Shown: one piece after another, positions 1-11,767 of the stretch
How the letters are laid out: each line of letters begins with the position of its first letter
Position numbering within the stretch: the stretch's first letter is position 1
Assembly (NCBI GenBank): GCA_038501625.1
Contig: JAZAYU010000925.1
Coordinates: forward strand, 1-64,000
Source of the DNA: Corbicula japonica
Lineage: Eukaryota; Mollusca; Bivalvia; Venerida; Cyrenidae
DNA: 64,000 nucleotides
Reading direction: 5' to 3'
Made by a program: the position numbers and the translations under genes
The notes under the pieces: generated by a model
Told to the model about the DNA's origin: nothing
Databases searched by the model: none
What the model saw: the letters and a program-made list of their open reading frames with translations, nothing else

Positions 1-1199
1 TTTTGAATATCTCAAAGTAAAATTTTCCTAATTAAAAGAAAGTTTGACATTATCTTAAATATGATAAATTAATGATAATTATTTCAAAACCGTTCGTAAG
101 TTTTACGTATTCGCATCCACGTTGGCATACGCCATTTATACGTTATAACGGTGCGGCAATCGAAATTAAGTTCTTTTAAAATCGATTTTGTTGTCCACAT
201 GTTCATTGACACCGGATAATCTTAAACAACGCACCTTCACTTTATAACAATGAAACGTTTGACACCTGAAGATCGCAAAAGTTGCGTCAAAGTGCTCTTA
301 AGTGACTCTGTATTACATTTGTTATTTAAAATACTGATTGTATTCCTAAATGCAAAAGAAATTCTTCATATTTGCATATTTTATCATAATAAGAAAAAAT
401 ACGAATGATATTATTTTCTAGATTGATAACGTAGCTTACGTTGAACGTTGACGTTACTCTTTTTGTCATTAAATATTTACGTTAAAGAACGTAAACAGGA
501 GAATATTACCATTATAACATTAGTTTAATAAGTGCCTACTTATCAATTATCTAAAATTAAAATTAATATAAGTTAACTAAACTTCAAAATCGACTAATTC
601 GAAAATGACGTTAACTTGGTCAGAAATATGAAAAGAACGTGTCCGAATTACTGTTCTATTTTATCGAAATAAATAAATATTGTTCTCTTTGAAAGGCTGT
701 TACATATCTACACAATGTATTACAGAGTTTCGCATCATCTCAAATTTCTAAGACACTCAGAAACTTTTTCCACACGACTGTGCGAGAAATATGGAATTTT
801 CTCCTTCAAATATACGTGAACACGATATGAATAAAATAGAGAAGAATGTGTTGGCTCTACGTTCCCATCAGACCATTATGAAGTTATTTCGGTGCAATGG
901 AATTGCAAACCACAACATTTCCTTTAGATTTCATCAAATTTTAATTAAACAAAGTTGAGGAAATAATCACAACTGTAGGAGATGCAATGATTTTTTTAAC
1001 TTGAGAATTGCTTTCTGTATACCAGTGTGCTAAAAATCTTTTTATTTTTTAAATCTCATTAAGAAGTTTCAAATTTGTTCGCGTGCTTTATAAGAAAATT
1101 GATATACTTTCATTGCAATTGACAATATTTTAAAAGATTCAATGAAATAGTTGAAAAAATCCACACTTTTCAAGTGTGCACTGAGAACTTTTGACTAGT
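1..1199. other. AT-rich non-coding DNA
   Basis: No open frame, splice-bounded exon or recognisable repeat was seen. It is probably an upstream intron or flank of the EGF-repeat gene. Confidence 0.5.
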
Positions 1200-1365
1200 G
1201 TATAATGTAAAACTATCATAAATTGCATCTTACGCTTTGTCATTTGTTGTTGTGTTGTTGTGTTTAATCAAGACACTAACACACTTGACATTTAGATGTG
1301 GTAATACCACAGCACTAGCAACATTGTTATATTTGTAGCAGCAACACTGCTGAAACGCCTTTCAG
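1200..1365 (+). repeat. Intron-derived repeat, copy 1
   Basis: This stretch closely matches 7101-7245 and, less closely, 9076-9200. All carry 'caagacactaa' followed by a 'gatgt(g/t)g' motif. The two downstream copies lie just after EGF exons E3 and E5. No EGF exon can be found just upstream of this first copy, so it may mark a third, decayed copy of the duplicated E2-E3 block, now interrupted by a family A repeat. Confidence 0.6.
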
Positions 1366-1369
1366 TGAG

Positions 1370-1850
1370 GGAAAGAGAGCATGGCTTTACAATAACCAGT
1401 CTCAAAATTGGCGGCACAAACAATTAACGAAAGTGAGAACCCGAGGGGTTACCGCCTTGGAACGGTCAGTGGCAAAACAATTTGGCACCTGGGGTTTAAA
1501 CCAGGTTTTAGCGTGCACCAACCTCACACATGCCCCAATAGGTTCTCATATCACAAAACAAGCAGAAGTTGTTTTAGTGAAAGAACTCCAACCCACACAT
1601 CAGCTTAACAATGTTGCATGCAAAAGCACACAAACATATAAAACATCAGAAGCTAATAGCATTGAAAAGCCAAAAAGGTGGGTACTAAATGACCTTACCG
1701 AGACCAGAGCACCTGGAGTCGAATTAGCAAGAACACGATGACAGGGATAAATGAAACAAATCGAGCTTCCAGGTTCTTTAAAAGAAATATTTCCCTATAA
1801 ACCTTCATAAACACTTAAAACCCCGCCACCAACGTGCAACAAAAGATGTA
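1370..1850 (+). mobile_element. Dispersed repeat family A, copy A1
   Basis: A ~450-bp repeat recognised by 'gaacccgaggggttaccgcc', 'ttggaacggtcagtggcaaa', and a 3' part ending near 'aaccttcataaacactta'. Related copies lie near 31.9, 32.3, 34.2, 44.4, 46.1 and 51.2 kb (+) and 38.2 and 48.2 kb (-). It has no coding capacity; two short overlapping frames here are chance. It is probably a non-autonomous transposon, class unknown. Confidence 0.75.
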
Positions 1851-2199
1851 AGCATAATGATCAACTATCGATGAGTTCATCACCAAGACTGCAGAACACT
1901 GCAGAATATCATGTTAGTAACCTTTCTTTTTGAATCTACAGATGGTTTTTACGAATAACCGTAGTAATTGACAAATTAATGTCTTTCATTTTATTAAGTT
2001 TATTTATTAAATCTCCAGAAAAAAACTGGCTGTGAATTACCTTGTTGCAAAAGTGATTTTAAACTGCACCTGTATTTTTGAATTAAATCTAGGTATCGGG
2101 CTATCGGCGATAAAACTTGCAAACGGTTTTCCCTAATTTGTGACACCGATAACCTTTGTTGTAAAAGTTTTTCTGTAATTCAAAGATTACGTTCATTGA
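1851..2199. other. Non-coding gap
   Basis: No gene or repeat was recognised between the family A copy and the RT remnant. Confidence 0.4.
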
Positions 2200-3570
2200 A
2201 ATCATTAACATCGTTGCAAGCGCTTGAAAAGCGAACAAGCTGTGAGATATAAACCCCGCAACATGTTGCACGAGGAACATCGCGGTCTAAAGACGGAAAA
2301 TTAATATATTAAAATTAAACTCATCTCTTTATCACATATTTTAGTATTGACGTAACCATTTTCAATGGACAGATTCAAATCAAAAAAGTTTGCTTGCTTT
2401 CCTGAAGTGTTCTATTATTAAGCTGTAGTTCTTCAGAATAAATCTTATTAACCAGTGATTTAAAATGGTTATAATCTATATTTAATAAATCATCAAGGTA
2501 CCTCGAGGTGTTGTTAAAAGCTGTCATAATATTATCTTGATGTTCGGTAGAAAGAGATAACATAGTGTCTTTCATAACAGTAAAACAACAGATCAGCAAC
2601 TCGGGGTGCACTTGTTTATGAATAGAGGTACCTATTCTAACATAAATATTATCCAGTAAGGCAGGTAGCGGCTCTTTTAGGTCTTGACAAGTCCATAAAG
2701 TATACTTATCATCAGAACCATTTGTAAAAAATGCCCTATGTTAATTACAAGCGATAAAGGTTTTATTTTCTCTAGCAAACGTTTTTTTTTTTTTCAATCA
2801 GACTGGTTAGCTTGTGTTTTATTGAATTATGAGGGAGCGAAATGTATACAGCAGAGGAATCATAAGTAGACAAACCGAGCGCCTACTTGATAAAAACTTC
2901 TTTAAAACGTCATTTGAATTTTTAATCGACCAAAATAAATTTTTGCCAGTAGTTCCAAAAACCTTAACGCAATACCTAATTACATGTTCTTTAAAGCTTT
3001 AAGACAAGGTGTTAAGAGCACGGATAATTTAGTAGTTATGAAAGAACTAGAGTTTGCAATAAATCTTGCTTTGTACGGTATTTCATTTCATTTTAGGCAA
3101 CCGATACATAGTAGGTACTTTCTCTTGTTTCGGCTAAAAACTGATTCTAAATTTTGTAATTTGTAAAGTGTGTGAAGTAACAATATCACTCTCAGATGAA
3201 GAAGTCCGTATATGATGATTATTGCTGTTCAGTCCTTCAGTTTGAATATTAATATTATAATAGTATTGTATCCGTCACACTATAATTACATTATTAGAAG
3301 CCTTATCAGCAGGTGTTTTTTCAAATCTGTTATGAAAGTCTTGAATTTATTTTTTCAAATGACGAAATTTACATGTAAAACGAGGTCTATGTGGTAATAA
3401 AGCAACGTTTCTTTCATAAAATAATATACGAGTGTCAATTCTTTTGAATATGTGTTTTTTCCAGTTAGGAAGTGCATTAGGCTCATCAAGTTCTCTAAAG
3501 GTAATTTGAGAAGTACAATTAACAAAGTACATAAGTATCGTGCTCAACGACCCTCAAAGGACGTAATTGA
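2200..3570 (-). pseudogene. Degenerate reverse transcriptase, Penelope-like
   Basis: Read on the minus strand, broken frames carry pieces of one reverse transcriptase. In order they are PADKASNN (about 3.3 kb), RFIAN (about 3.08 kb), KTFIACN...RAFFT (about 2.75 kb), YTLWTCQDL (about 2.68 kb) and the catalytic SRYLDDLLNID (about 2.5 kb). A following KxxxxEELQLNN segment also fits. From memory of the family, the motif order and the PADKASNN / YLDD combination fit Penelope-like elements common in bivalves. Many stops and frameshifts make it non-functional. A second, closely similar set lies at 52.7-53.9 kb and shares the non-coding 3' flank ('gcgaacaagctgtgagatat'). Confidence 0.65.
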
Positions 3571-4463
3571 TAACAGCACTGATTGAATATTCGGGGAGAA
3601 CTTTTTACAGCCGCCACATGCCACAAACAGCGCTACTGTAACAGTAATATTAAATGAATAATTTAATAAGTTTGGAAAAATATATATGCGTTGACGATAA
3701 ATACTCGCTTTATTTTGAAATAATGTTTGACGTATTAGGTTTTAAAACAATAATTCTAAACACGCAAACAATATGCAAGCATTATTGGTTAGGAGTAGTC
3801 ACATACACAATGTATGAAACCTCTAAGTAGACCAGCAAAACATTTACACGAAAATAAAAAGAGCCAATCTAAACTAGAGTCTAGAAAGCTCGACGATTCC
3901 AAATGATAGTACCACTAGCTGGGATCTGGAAGAAATAAAGCTTACAGATATATTAAATCACATGTTAAAATGATCTGTCATCAACACCCCCAAAATTGTA
4001 TTGGGACTTGTTTCGAATGGAATTGAAAAAATTAAGTCGAGATAGAGGGACAGGGAGGGATGATGGATAGGATCATGAATCAACCCCCACACAACAAATT
4101 TTAAATAGTTTTTATAAATAAATGAAATAAGAAATTAAAAACAAATGTATTGGACGATTGTACCCTTTCACAAACCACCGTCATGGAATAACTTTCAAAA
4201 CAGGGCGACATACGTAATAAGGCCACAGTAAGCTTACAAAATGTTGGTGTCGTCTTTGACATCACTTTGATATGTTATATTAAATGTCATATAATGGTCG
4301 AGCCCGGACGACCCTCACAAGGCCCCACAACCCCTTAACCACTAGACAATTCTTATCAAAGTATGTGTCATTGTTTTGTTTTATATCTTATGCTATAGCC
4401 TTTAAATATAAAGAAATGCAATGATCGTATTTGAAATAAGAAAATATTCTTTCTCACATTTAG
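3571..4463. other. Non-coding DNA before EGF exon E1
   Basis: No gene or repeat was recognised. The last ~20 bases are a pyrimidine-rich splice acceptor (ttctcacatttag) for exon E1. Confidence 0.45.
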
Positions 4464-4580
4464 ACTTAGATGATTGCACGCTATACCATCCTTGCTATAA
4501 CGGGGCAGCCTGCAGAAACACACACGGGAGTTCCAGCTGCCAGTGCAACAATGGATGGTCCGGGGACATATGCAATAAAG
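4464..4580 (+). CDS. EGF exon E1 (one EGF-like domain)
   Basis: Acceptor ttctcacatttag; donor AAAG|GTGGGA. The frame begins DLDDC, continues HPC, AAC, SSC, QC and ends DIC, giving the normal six cysteines and the GW before the last one. The calcium-type start is slightly altered (DLDD). Its 3' splice flank resembles that of E12 (both run on to 'ttattttaaca'), so E1 and E12 look like related ends of the array. The domain should fold as a standard EGF module. Confidence 0.8.
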
Positions 4581-4710
4581 GTGGGATATGTAGTACGTTA
4601 TTTTAACAAGTATGACCAAACCGTATCAGTTCAAAATTGTTTTGATTGCAATTATTGTTTTTAATTATTATCATGTGTTAATAAAGAGGGTAAACTAATA
4701 AGGCAGAAGG

Positions 4711-5004
4711 CAGCGGTGGTCCAGTGGTAGAGCGGCTCGCTTAGGGATCGAGGGGTCCCAGGTTCGAGCCCCAGTCCGGCCGCTAATACCCCTAAGCAAG
4801 AAATTCAGTCTTCATTGCTTCTCTCTACCCAGGTGTATAAATGGGTACCTGTGGGGAATATAGGCCAATCTTCCGTGGCTGCCTACGGCGCCGACTGTTA
4901 ACGGACGACTTATATATCCAGTGATGGGGGGGGGGTGTAAATTGTGAAAGTCGGTTGAATACATTAATTACAGACTATAAACCCATACCTTTACCTTTAC
5001 CTTG
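4711..5004 (+). mobile_element. tRNA-derived SINE
   Basis: The head has a Pol III A box (tggtccagtgg) and B box (ggttcgagccc) spaced as in a tRNA, but the stems pair poorly, so it is not a functional tRNA. A non-tRNA body follows, then a G-run (about 4926) and a tail of repeated 'accttt' units ending near 5004. Such short repeated tails are typical of SINEs copied by a partner LINE. It lies in the E1-E2 intron. Confidence 0.75.
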
Positions 5005-5149
5005 CATTCAAAAACAGATTATTAATAAGTTTCGGATTAATAAAAACAAATATTTGAAAGAATGTCTAACCGATTTTGAAAAAAGCCTACAATGAATTTA
5101 ACATGTAAAATATTTACATTAATTTACAATAGTGGAGATCATATCAGAA

Positions 5150-5396
5150 AACCTAGCATGACTTGTGAAAAAGCTTATCAATATTATCCTACTTAAATAT
5201 ATCGTGAGATAGAGGTATTCTAAATGATTTTGAGCAGTCACTTGTCTGTCATTTTGAATGAAGTTTTAATAATAAATCTGTTAGTATTCATTGCATGGTC
5301 TTTTACAAGTTTTAGGGCAATAGCCCAAACATCAAGCCAGTAATGCCCCAGTACGAAGGTGTATACATAGCAAAGTTGTTTAGTGTGTTGCAATGC
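5150..5396 (+). repeat. Half of a foldback repeat
   Basis: This matches, in the same orientation, the right arm of the foldback element at 11041-11606 and, reversed, its left arm. Landmarks are 'agtacgaaggtgtatac' and 'caatagc'. Only one arm is present here, so it is a solo or truncated copy. Confidence 0.6.
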
Positions 5397-5762
5397 CTTT
5401 ACATTTACACATAAGATTATTGTCTTTTAAATCGTATGATATGTCCTATAAATGCAACAAATGTTGCACTATATAGTGTTGCTAACGATATTGCTTACGA
5501 TATGGTCTAAGTTTATTTTGAGAAATACTCAACTTTCTAAGAAATCTTTCTTCAAAGTTGTAATCAAACCCACACAATGAAAATGTTTGCTTTAAGATTT
5601 TTTTCATTTATAATCAGGAACATTTATCCGATCTTTATTCTTCCGGAATATGGCATAATGATAATATTTTTTAAAAATTTATATGGTTAACATAGCCGTA
5701 ATGATTTCAAATCGAATGTTAAACGTTTAGAAAATGTTAAAATATGGCAGTCATATTTTTAG

Positions 5763-5879
5763 ACGTTGATGAGTGCTCTCTATACCATCCTTGCCAACAT
5801 GGAGGAACTTGTACCAACACACCTGGACATTACAGCTGTCAATGTACAAGTGGATGGTCTGGAAATCGATGCCAGACAG
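5763..5879 (+). CDS. EGF exon E2
   Basis: Acceptor tcatatttttag; donor ACAG|GTTGAA (weak). It encodes DVDEC, HPC, GTC, the calcium-binding/hydroxylation signature [11 protein letters not shown] and GNRC: six cysteines in normal order. It is the intact partner of E4. Confidence 0.85.
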
Positions 5880-6728
5880 GTTGAACGTTTCGATCAATAC
5901 GTCTGCAGATTAAGGTCATATCAGATACTGTTTTTGTTCTTCTTACGAAAAGTATAATTTATAGACGAGAATCCGTTTTTTTTTAATTTCCAAAAAACAA
6001 CATGATATTCTTCCAAATGGCACTTTAAAACATTTCGTTTTTTTAAATCGCTCAAAAATGTCAATTCATTTTGGCTGTGACAAAGAACTATATTAAAGCT
6101 AAATTATGCAAAATTATATCACTGATTCATGTAGATGAAGAAGTTATATCTTTTACATCAAAAACAAAATATATTAAGTGAATTCTTTTATCTGTGTTTT
6201 GTCGACCACAGAACTGGCATAAAGTAGAAAGTACATAAAATGTTGAAGGTGTTCAATAATTAAAAGAAGGCCATATCATTCCGACATATGACTTTAATGA
6301 AAATCAGAATCATGATTTTTGTTAAATTCTCATTCATTGATTAAGGGCCGCATTCAGTTGTAGTAACATTGCCATCGTTAAAACTATAAAAACACAGAGA
6401 TTATAGTTATAGGAATTTATAAGGAAAACGTAATTTAATTTGAGACCTACAGAACCTTTTAATAACATAAAAACTTTTATATAACTTGACTGACAAAATC
6501 TGACCTCATCATGCAAAACATCAAAATTTAGAGCTTCAGAGAAATCTCAAGCAATTAAAAAAACATCATCTGTGTATTTGGATCAGAAAGAATTATTGAT
6601 TTTAATTTATAATATGGTGTACAGTTCATTCGAATTTGAAACAGCGTTAGAAAAAATTTGAATGATGAAATTTTCTTAACTTGAACAGAGAAACCAACTA
6701 GTTTATTCAATAAGATTTTTTATCGTAG

Positions 6729-6845
6729 ATGTCGACGAATGCTCTGTAAACCATACTTGTAACAATGGAGGATCATGTACTAATACACCGGGACACTACA
6801 GCTGCAACTGTGCGAGCGGATGGACCGGAGAAAACTGCCAAACAG
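6729..6845 (+). CDS. EGF exon E3
   Basis: Acceptor ttttttatcgtag; good donor ACAG|GTAAGA. It encodes [22 protein letters not shown] and GENC with GWTG. All six cysteines and the full calcium-type consensus are present. It is the partner of E5. Confidence 0.88.
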
Positions 6846-7100
6846 GTAAGATACGTTTATTCAGTATCGTCTCAAAAATAAAAGTTAAGATGAACATCAA
6901 GTTTTTCCAAGTATATTTCAATAATAACATACTCGTGGGCTGTTGTTGACGTCTGAAGCGCAAAAGAGAAGAGATTTGAAAGTCGTTTATTGTTATTTTA
7001 ATAAGAGATATTTGTCAACTATTTTATATAAGTTTATTATATATTGGGAATACAAGCAGGCCATATCAATCTGACAACTTTCATCGCTTTCAGTTAACAA

Positions 7101-7245
7101 TGTATAATGTTAAACTAACATAAATTGCAACTTACGCTTCGTCATTTGGTGTTCTGTTGTTGTATTTAATCAAGACACTAACACACTTGACATTTAGATG
7201 TGGTAATACCACATCACTAGCAACGTTGTGATATTTGTAGTTCTT
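7101..7245 (+). repeat. Intron-derived repeat, copy 2
   Basis: Strong match to 1200-1365 and a weaker match to 9076-9200. It lies in the intron after E3. Confidence 0.6.
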
Positions 7246-7727
7246 TATGTTTCCAAGACGACTATTATTAGGATAAAAACTGTCGCGTTACATTAAAAAT
7301 CCTTTTAAATTATTCGTGGAAAGTCTGCATATTATGAGAGAACTCAAGAAAATGCATCTTTAAACTTAAGTCTTCAAATCTTAAACAGCAACACTGATGA
7401 AACGCATTAAATGACGTCTTGCATTGTAATAACTGTGATAAAATTAACATGAGGTCTAACAAATTTGATATTTAACATAAAAGGGCCATACAAACATAAT
7501 CACATGGCGTGAGCCGGAGGGCGTCGGAAACAATTGCAATGTACGTCAGACTTGGATGTTTCACAGTAACTTTCGGTGAGATTTTCTCAAGGAAATCAGA
7601 AAATTTTATCCGGTCTTTATTCATTCGAATAATATGATTTGTTTTAACGAAATATGATTAACATAGCCGTAATGATTCTTATGATAAAAGTTTAGAAAAT
7701 GTTAAAATATGGTAGTCATATTTTAAG

Positions 7728-7844
7728 ACATCGACGAGTGCTCTCTATACAATCCGTGCCAACACGGAGGAACATGTACTAACACACCTGGACATTGCAG
7801 CTGTCAATGTACAAGTGGATGGTCTGGAAATCAATGCCAGACAT
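7728..7844 (+). CDS. EGF exon E4 (seven cysteines, weak splice sites)
   Basis: This is the duplicate of E2. It begins DIDEC and keeps NPC, GTC, QC and NQC, but the conserved tyrosine of GHYSC is cysteine (GHCSC), giving seven cysteines. The acceptor reads AAG rather than TAG and the last exon base is T (ACAT|GTTGAA), so the residue after the junction changes. It may be poorly spliced or skipped. Length and phase are unchanged. Confidence 0.65.
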
Positions 7845-8714
7845 GTTGAACGTTTCGATCAATACGTCTGCAGATTAAGATCATACTGTTTTTGTTCTTC
7901 TTACGAAAAGTATAATTTAAAGACGAGTATCCGTTTTTTTTTAATTTCCGAAAACCAACATGATTTTCTTCTAAATGGCACATAAAAACATGTCTTTTTT
8001 AAATCGCTAAAAATGTCATGATTTCATTTTGGCTGTGACAAAGAACTATATTAAAGCCGAATTTTGCATCATCAATGAAAGCTCAAACTAAGGCAAAATT
8101 ATATCACTAATTCACGTCGATGAAAAAGTTATATCTTTTAAATCAAAAATAAAATATATGAAGTGAATTCTTTTATCTGTTTATTGACGACTGAACTGGC
8201 ATAAGTTTAAAATAAAGAAGCAGAATATTTTCGTATTAAGAGAAGGCCACACCATTCAGACATGACTTTAAAAAAATCAGAAGCACGACACATTTTTTAA
8301 TTCACATTCATTGATTAAGGGCCGTCTTCAGTTGTAGTTACATTGCCCTGGTAAAAATATAAGAAAGCATTGAGATTATACATGTAGTCATAGGAATTAT
8401 GTAAAGGAAAAGAAATTGAGAATTATACAACCTTATAATATTAACATAAAAAAGTTTATATAACGTGATTGACAAAATTTGACCTCATCATGATAAACAT
8501 CAAAACCTAGAACACCAGAGAATTATCAAGCATTTAAAAACATCATATGTGTAGATGTATTCGTATCTGGAAGAATTGTTGAATTTATGTTTATAGAGTT
8601 CATACAACTTTTAAGCAGCGTTAAAAAAATGGATGATTCCACTATTGTGTGTGAAACTTTCTTTACTTGATCATTGAAATCCACTCGTTTATTCGATAAG
8701 ATTTTTTATCGTAG

Positions 8715-8831
8715 ACGTAGACGAGTGCTCTGTAGACCATCCCTGCGACAATAGAGGAACATGTACAAACACACCAGGGCACTACACCTGCCAATGTGCG
8801 AGCGGCTGGGCCGGAGAAAACTGCCTAACAG
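8715..8831 (+). CDS. EGF exon E5
   Basis: Acceptor tatcgtag; donor ACAG|GTTAGA. It encodes [22 protein letters not shown] and GENC with GWAG: six cysteines and intact calcium-type residues. One glycine of the usual GG is arginine (NRGTC). Confidence 0.85.
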
Positions 8832-9075
8832 GTTAGATACGTTTATTCAGTATCTTCGCAAAAACAACAGTTATGATGAACATCAAATTTTTACGTATAT
8901 TTCAATAATAACCTACTCGTAGGCTATTGTTCACGTTTGAATCGCAAAACAGAAGACATTTGAAGGTCGTTTACTGTTACCTTAATCAGAGATTTGAGTC
9001 AACTGTTTACATTATTTTATATTGGGGGTACAAGCAGGCCATATAAAACTGAAAACGCCCATCGCTTTCCCATAA

Positions 9076-9200
9076 CAATGTATAATGCAAAACAAAAATA
9101 ATTTTAAACTCACTCTTTTTCTTTTGCTGTTCTGTGTTTAATCAAGACACTAAACACTAGACATTTTGATGTTGAAATACAACAGCACTTGCAATATTTT
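9076..9200 (+). repeat. Intron-derived repeat, copy 3
   Basis: Diverged match to 1200-1365 and 7101-7245, just after E5, as expected from the block duplication. Confidence 0.45.
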
Positions 9201-9672
9201 GTTGTTTGTATTTGTTGGTGTTTCCTGTGGGATCAAAACGCATGTCATCACCTAAAACAGTATTTTAGAATATATGTACAACATAGAACAGTAACATACT
9301 AGTATATATACATTTTCCATTAGTTGTTTTTGTAATATAAATAGTATAACCAGCAAACGGTGACATTTATTTCTGAAAAGGAAGATATACAATATCATCT
9401 TTATACTAGCTTTCACTTAGAATAATAATTGTAATTTATTCTTGTTTTCTTACTTTTATTTTGAAAATGAAATACCATCATATTCAAGGGAAATATTAGC
9501 GAAACATAAAATCAGCATTCTTGTTTACTTGGTTTAAAGATAAACATGTACAGTGTAAACATGTAAAAGTCATATTTGTTCCTGTTATTACCGTCATTCT
9601 TGTTAAAATTTTGTTGTTGATCTGGCCCTGTCCATTTTTGAAACTGGGTCAACCTGAGTGAAAAACAAACAC

Positions 9673-9955
9673 CCCAGTTACACAGATTCGTCGGTGATTG
9701 ATCGGTAGTTTTTTTAAGCCAAATTATGGAGTAAACCGATGACAAGGGATTTAACATTGATATCAACCGATAGGAAAGAGATGAAAATTAAAGTGTACCA
9801 GCAATACATGAAATATTTGTTGAACACGTGTCTATCAACGATGGCTCTTTACACAGAAAACCAGAAATAAAATAACGCATGACAACCCGATCAAAACAGC
9901 GAGTTACTTAAATAATGTTATAGCCGATCGGGCACCAACCGTCTGTGTAACTGGG
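9673..9955. mobile_element. Short TIR element (MITE)
   Basis: The ends are inverted repeats of about 35 bp: left 'cccagttacacaga', with 'tcggtg' and 'gatcgg' further in, and right the reverse complement with a few mismatches. The 283-bp interior is non-coding. A target duplication could not be assigned, so the superfamily is open. It lies in the E5-E6 intron. Confidence 0.6.
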
Positions 9956-10364
9956 ACCTTAGTCACACGGTCTAATTTAAAGATTCAGTTTACATAAGTT
10001 TCATATAGAATACACACTTTGTCTGATTACGATACCCCTAAAGAAACCGCTATTAAATGTTAACTCAAATTGGATTGCGGTGTAGTCGTCATCGTGTTTA
10101 AAAAGACCAATCCTATTTCATATCAGTAATGAATGTATATATTGGTAAAAAACTCTATAAAATAAAATAAAGAAACATTTTTCTTTTTGCATATTTCAAC
10201 GGACATGCGTTATTGTTATGTATAAAATTTGCAACAAAACTCATGTTGTATCTGTCAACAACAGTAACTAATGTAATGCGCAAAAATTATAATGCAAGCA
10301 TATGCCCAGTGTTCGTTGTCTTAAACACGACATATACCGGTATATTAAGATATGACTTTTTCAG

Positions 10365-10481
10365 ATATTGACGAGTGTTTGTTTAGCAACCCTTGTCTTA
10401 ATGGCGGGACGTATTTAAACAGTCCCGGGGGCTACACGTGTAACTGTGTGAATGGTTCAACGGGCAGACATTGTGAGGCAT
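10365..10481 (+). CDS. EGF exon E6 (third cysteine lost)
   Basis: Good acceptor gactttttcag; donor GGCAT|GTAAGC. It begins DIDEC and keeps NPC, TC, NC and RHC, but the third cysteine is tyrosine (GGTY) and the usual tryptophan is serine (NGSTG). Five cysteines leave one unpaired. It matches E9 in sequence and splice sites, both with T as the last exon base. Confidence 0.75.
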
Positions 10482-11040
10482 GTAAGCAGAACATAACTTG
10501 TGTTATTAAACTTTAAGGTTTTGATCATGTCAAATGTAGCTATTCATGTAGATTGTGATTTTATGTTTTTATGCCATCTGAAACATTTTTTTTTTGTAAA
10601 ACGTTATAATTGGAATGAATGCTTAGCATAGGGGTTGTACTAATCCATTTCTTTAAATGCCGTTTCATCATAAATGTAGACGCACACTTCTGCTTACGAC
10701 TACCAAAGAGGACGTTTAACTTTAATTTGTATTGTGAAAATCTATGTTTTCCTTGCACAAACGATAGGTCTAATAGTTCAATTTTATGAGAGTTTTGAGA
10801 TTGGGATACCACGATGGTGGACCAACTTACTGAAATGTCAAATTTGTAGTTTATTGTTAATCGATTTGGGTATCAGTGTATCTGTCATGTTTGTGCTTTA
10901 TACATTATATCGTGATGTTTTGAATAGTAGAATACCGATGTGAGTATTTGTGTATGTTTCATTCCACTAACTATTACCCTCCGATTTATTGTTTTGCGTT
11001 TTGGCAAGGTTGTTTCTCGATATTGTCGAGTTTATATTGA

Positions 11041-11606
11041 AATACACTTAACAACTTTGCTAAGTATACACCTTCGTACTAGGGCATAACTTGATATTTG
11101 AGCTATTGACCTAAACCTTTTAATAAACCACGCAATGAATACCAACTGAATGATTAGTAAAACTTCATTCAAAATGGCAGACAATTGACTGCTCAAATTC
11201 ATTTAGAATACTGACACCCACAGGATACAAATTCACAAAATCAGTTAATAAAGCTTATGTTTAACTTAATAAACGAATTACCCGTACATATAAATGAACA
11301 TTTGGAACCTAGAAATATGCTATTCTTCTATTTCTGTTAAATTAAATTCATTTCATTCTAATCATAATGTTTTATAACAGTTTATAGTCCAACACACTTT
11401 TGAGCAAATCAGTTTGAATGCATAAACTGTAGTCGCCAAATTTTAGTTTTCCAATATGGCTGTTGAATTCGACCAATTTTTCTTATAAATCAGTTAGTAT
11501 TTATTGCATTTTTATTGAAAGTTTTAGAGCAATAGCTCAATTAATATAGCCAGTAATACCCCAGTACGAAGGTGTATACTTAGAAAAGTTGTTAAGTGTA
11601 ATAGTT
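11041..11606. mobile_element. Foldback element with long inverted arms
   Basis: The arms are inverted repeats of roughly 200 bp: 'acacttaacaactttgc' and 'gtatacaccttcgtact' on the left, their reverse complements with mismatches on the right. It sits in the E6-E7 intron. The matching point of the duplicated E9-E10 intron (about 29420) lacks it, so it looks inserted into one copy. A possible 3-bp AAT duplication flanks it. Confidence 0.65.
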
Positions 11607-11650
11607 TTCAGTTTTGGGAGTGTACTTCTCATGTGACATATTTTATTCAG

Positions 11651-11767
11651 TTAGCGATGCATGCATATTACTTAAGCCGTGCCAGCATGGAGGAACATGT
11701 TCATATAAACAAGGAAAGATAAATTGCTTGTGTACTAGTGGCTGGACAGACGGACAATGTCAAACAG
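11651..11767 (+). CDS. EGF exon E7 (non-calcium type)
   Basis: Acceptor ttttattcag; donor ACAG|GTAATA. It encodes [17 protein letters not shown] and GQC: six cysteines, but no D-x-D-E-C start and no N-x-P-G-x-Y, so it should not bind calcium. It is the intact counterpart of E10, which has a stop. Confidence 0.78.

Larger units (their letters stand above)
5630..7590 (+). repeat. Segmental duplication, copy 1 (carries E2 and E3)
   Basis: The sequence from just before E2 to past E3 recurs at about 7600-9200 at an offset of about 1.97 kb. Exons and introns both match: 'acgtttcgatcaatacgtc' follows both E2 and E4, and 'gattttttatcgtaga' precedes both E3 and E5. Confidence 0.8.
7600..9200 (+). repeat. 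Segmental duplication, copy 2 (carries E4 and E5)
   Basis: Second copy of the E2-E3 block. E2 to E4 is 1965 bp and E3 to E5 is 1986 bp; intron differences are small insertions and deletions plus scattered substitutions. Confidence 0.8.

Noticed and set aside
1408..1741. Two overlapping + strand frames
   Set aside because: They lie wholly inside a family A repeat and are broken in the other copies.
4711..4785. Functional tRNA gene
   Set aside because: A and B boxes are good but acceptor and T stems do not pair properly, and a SINE body and tail follow.
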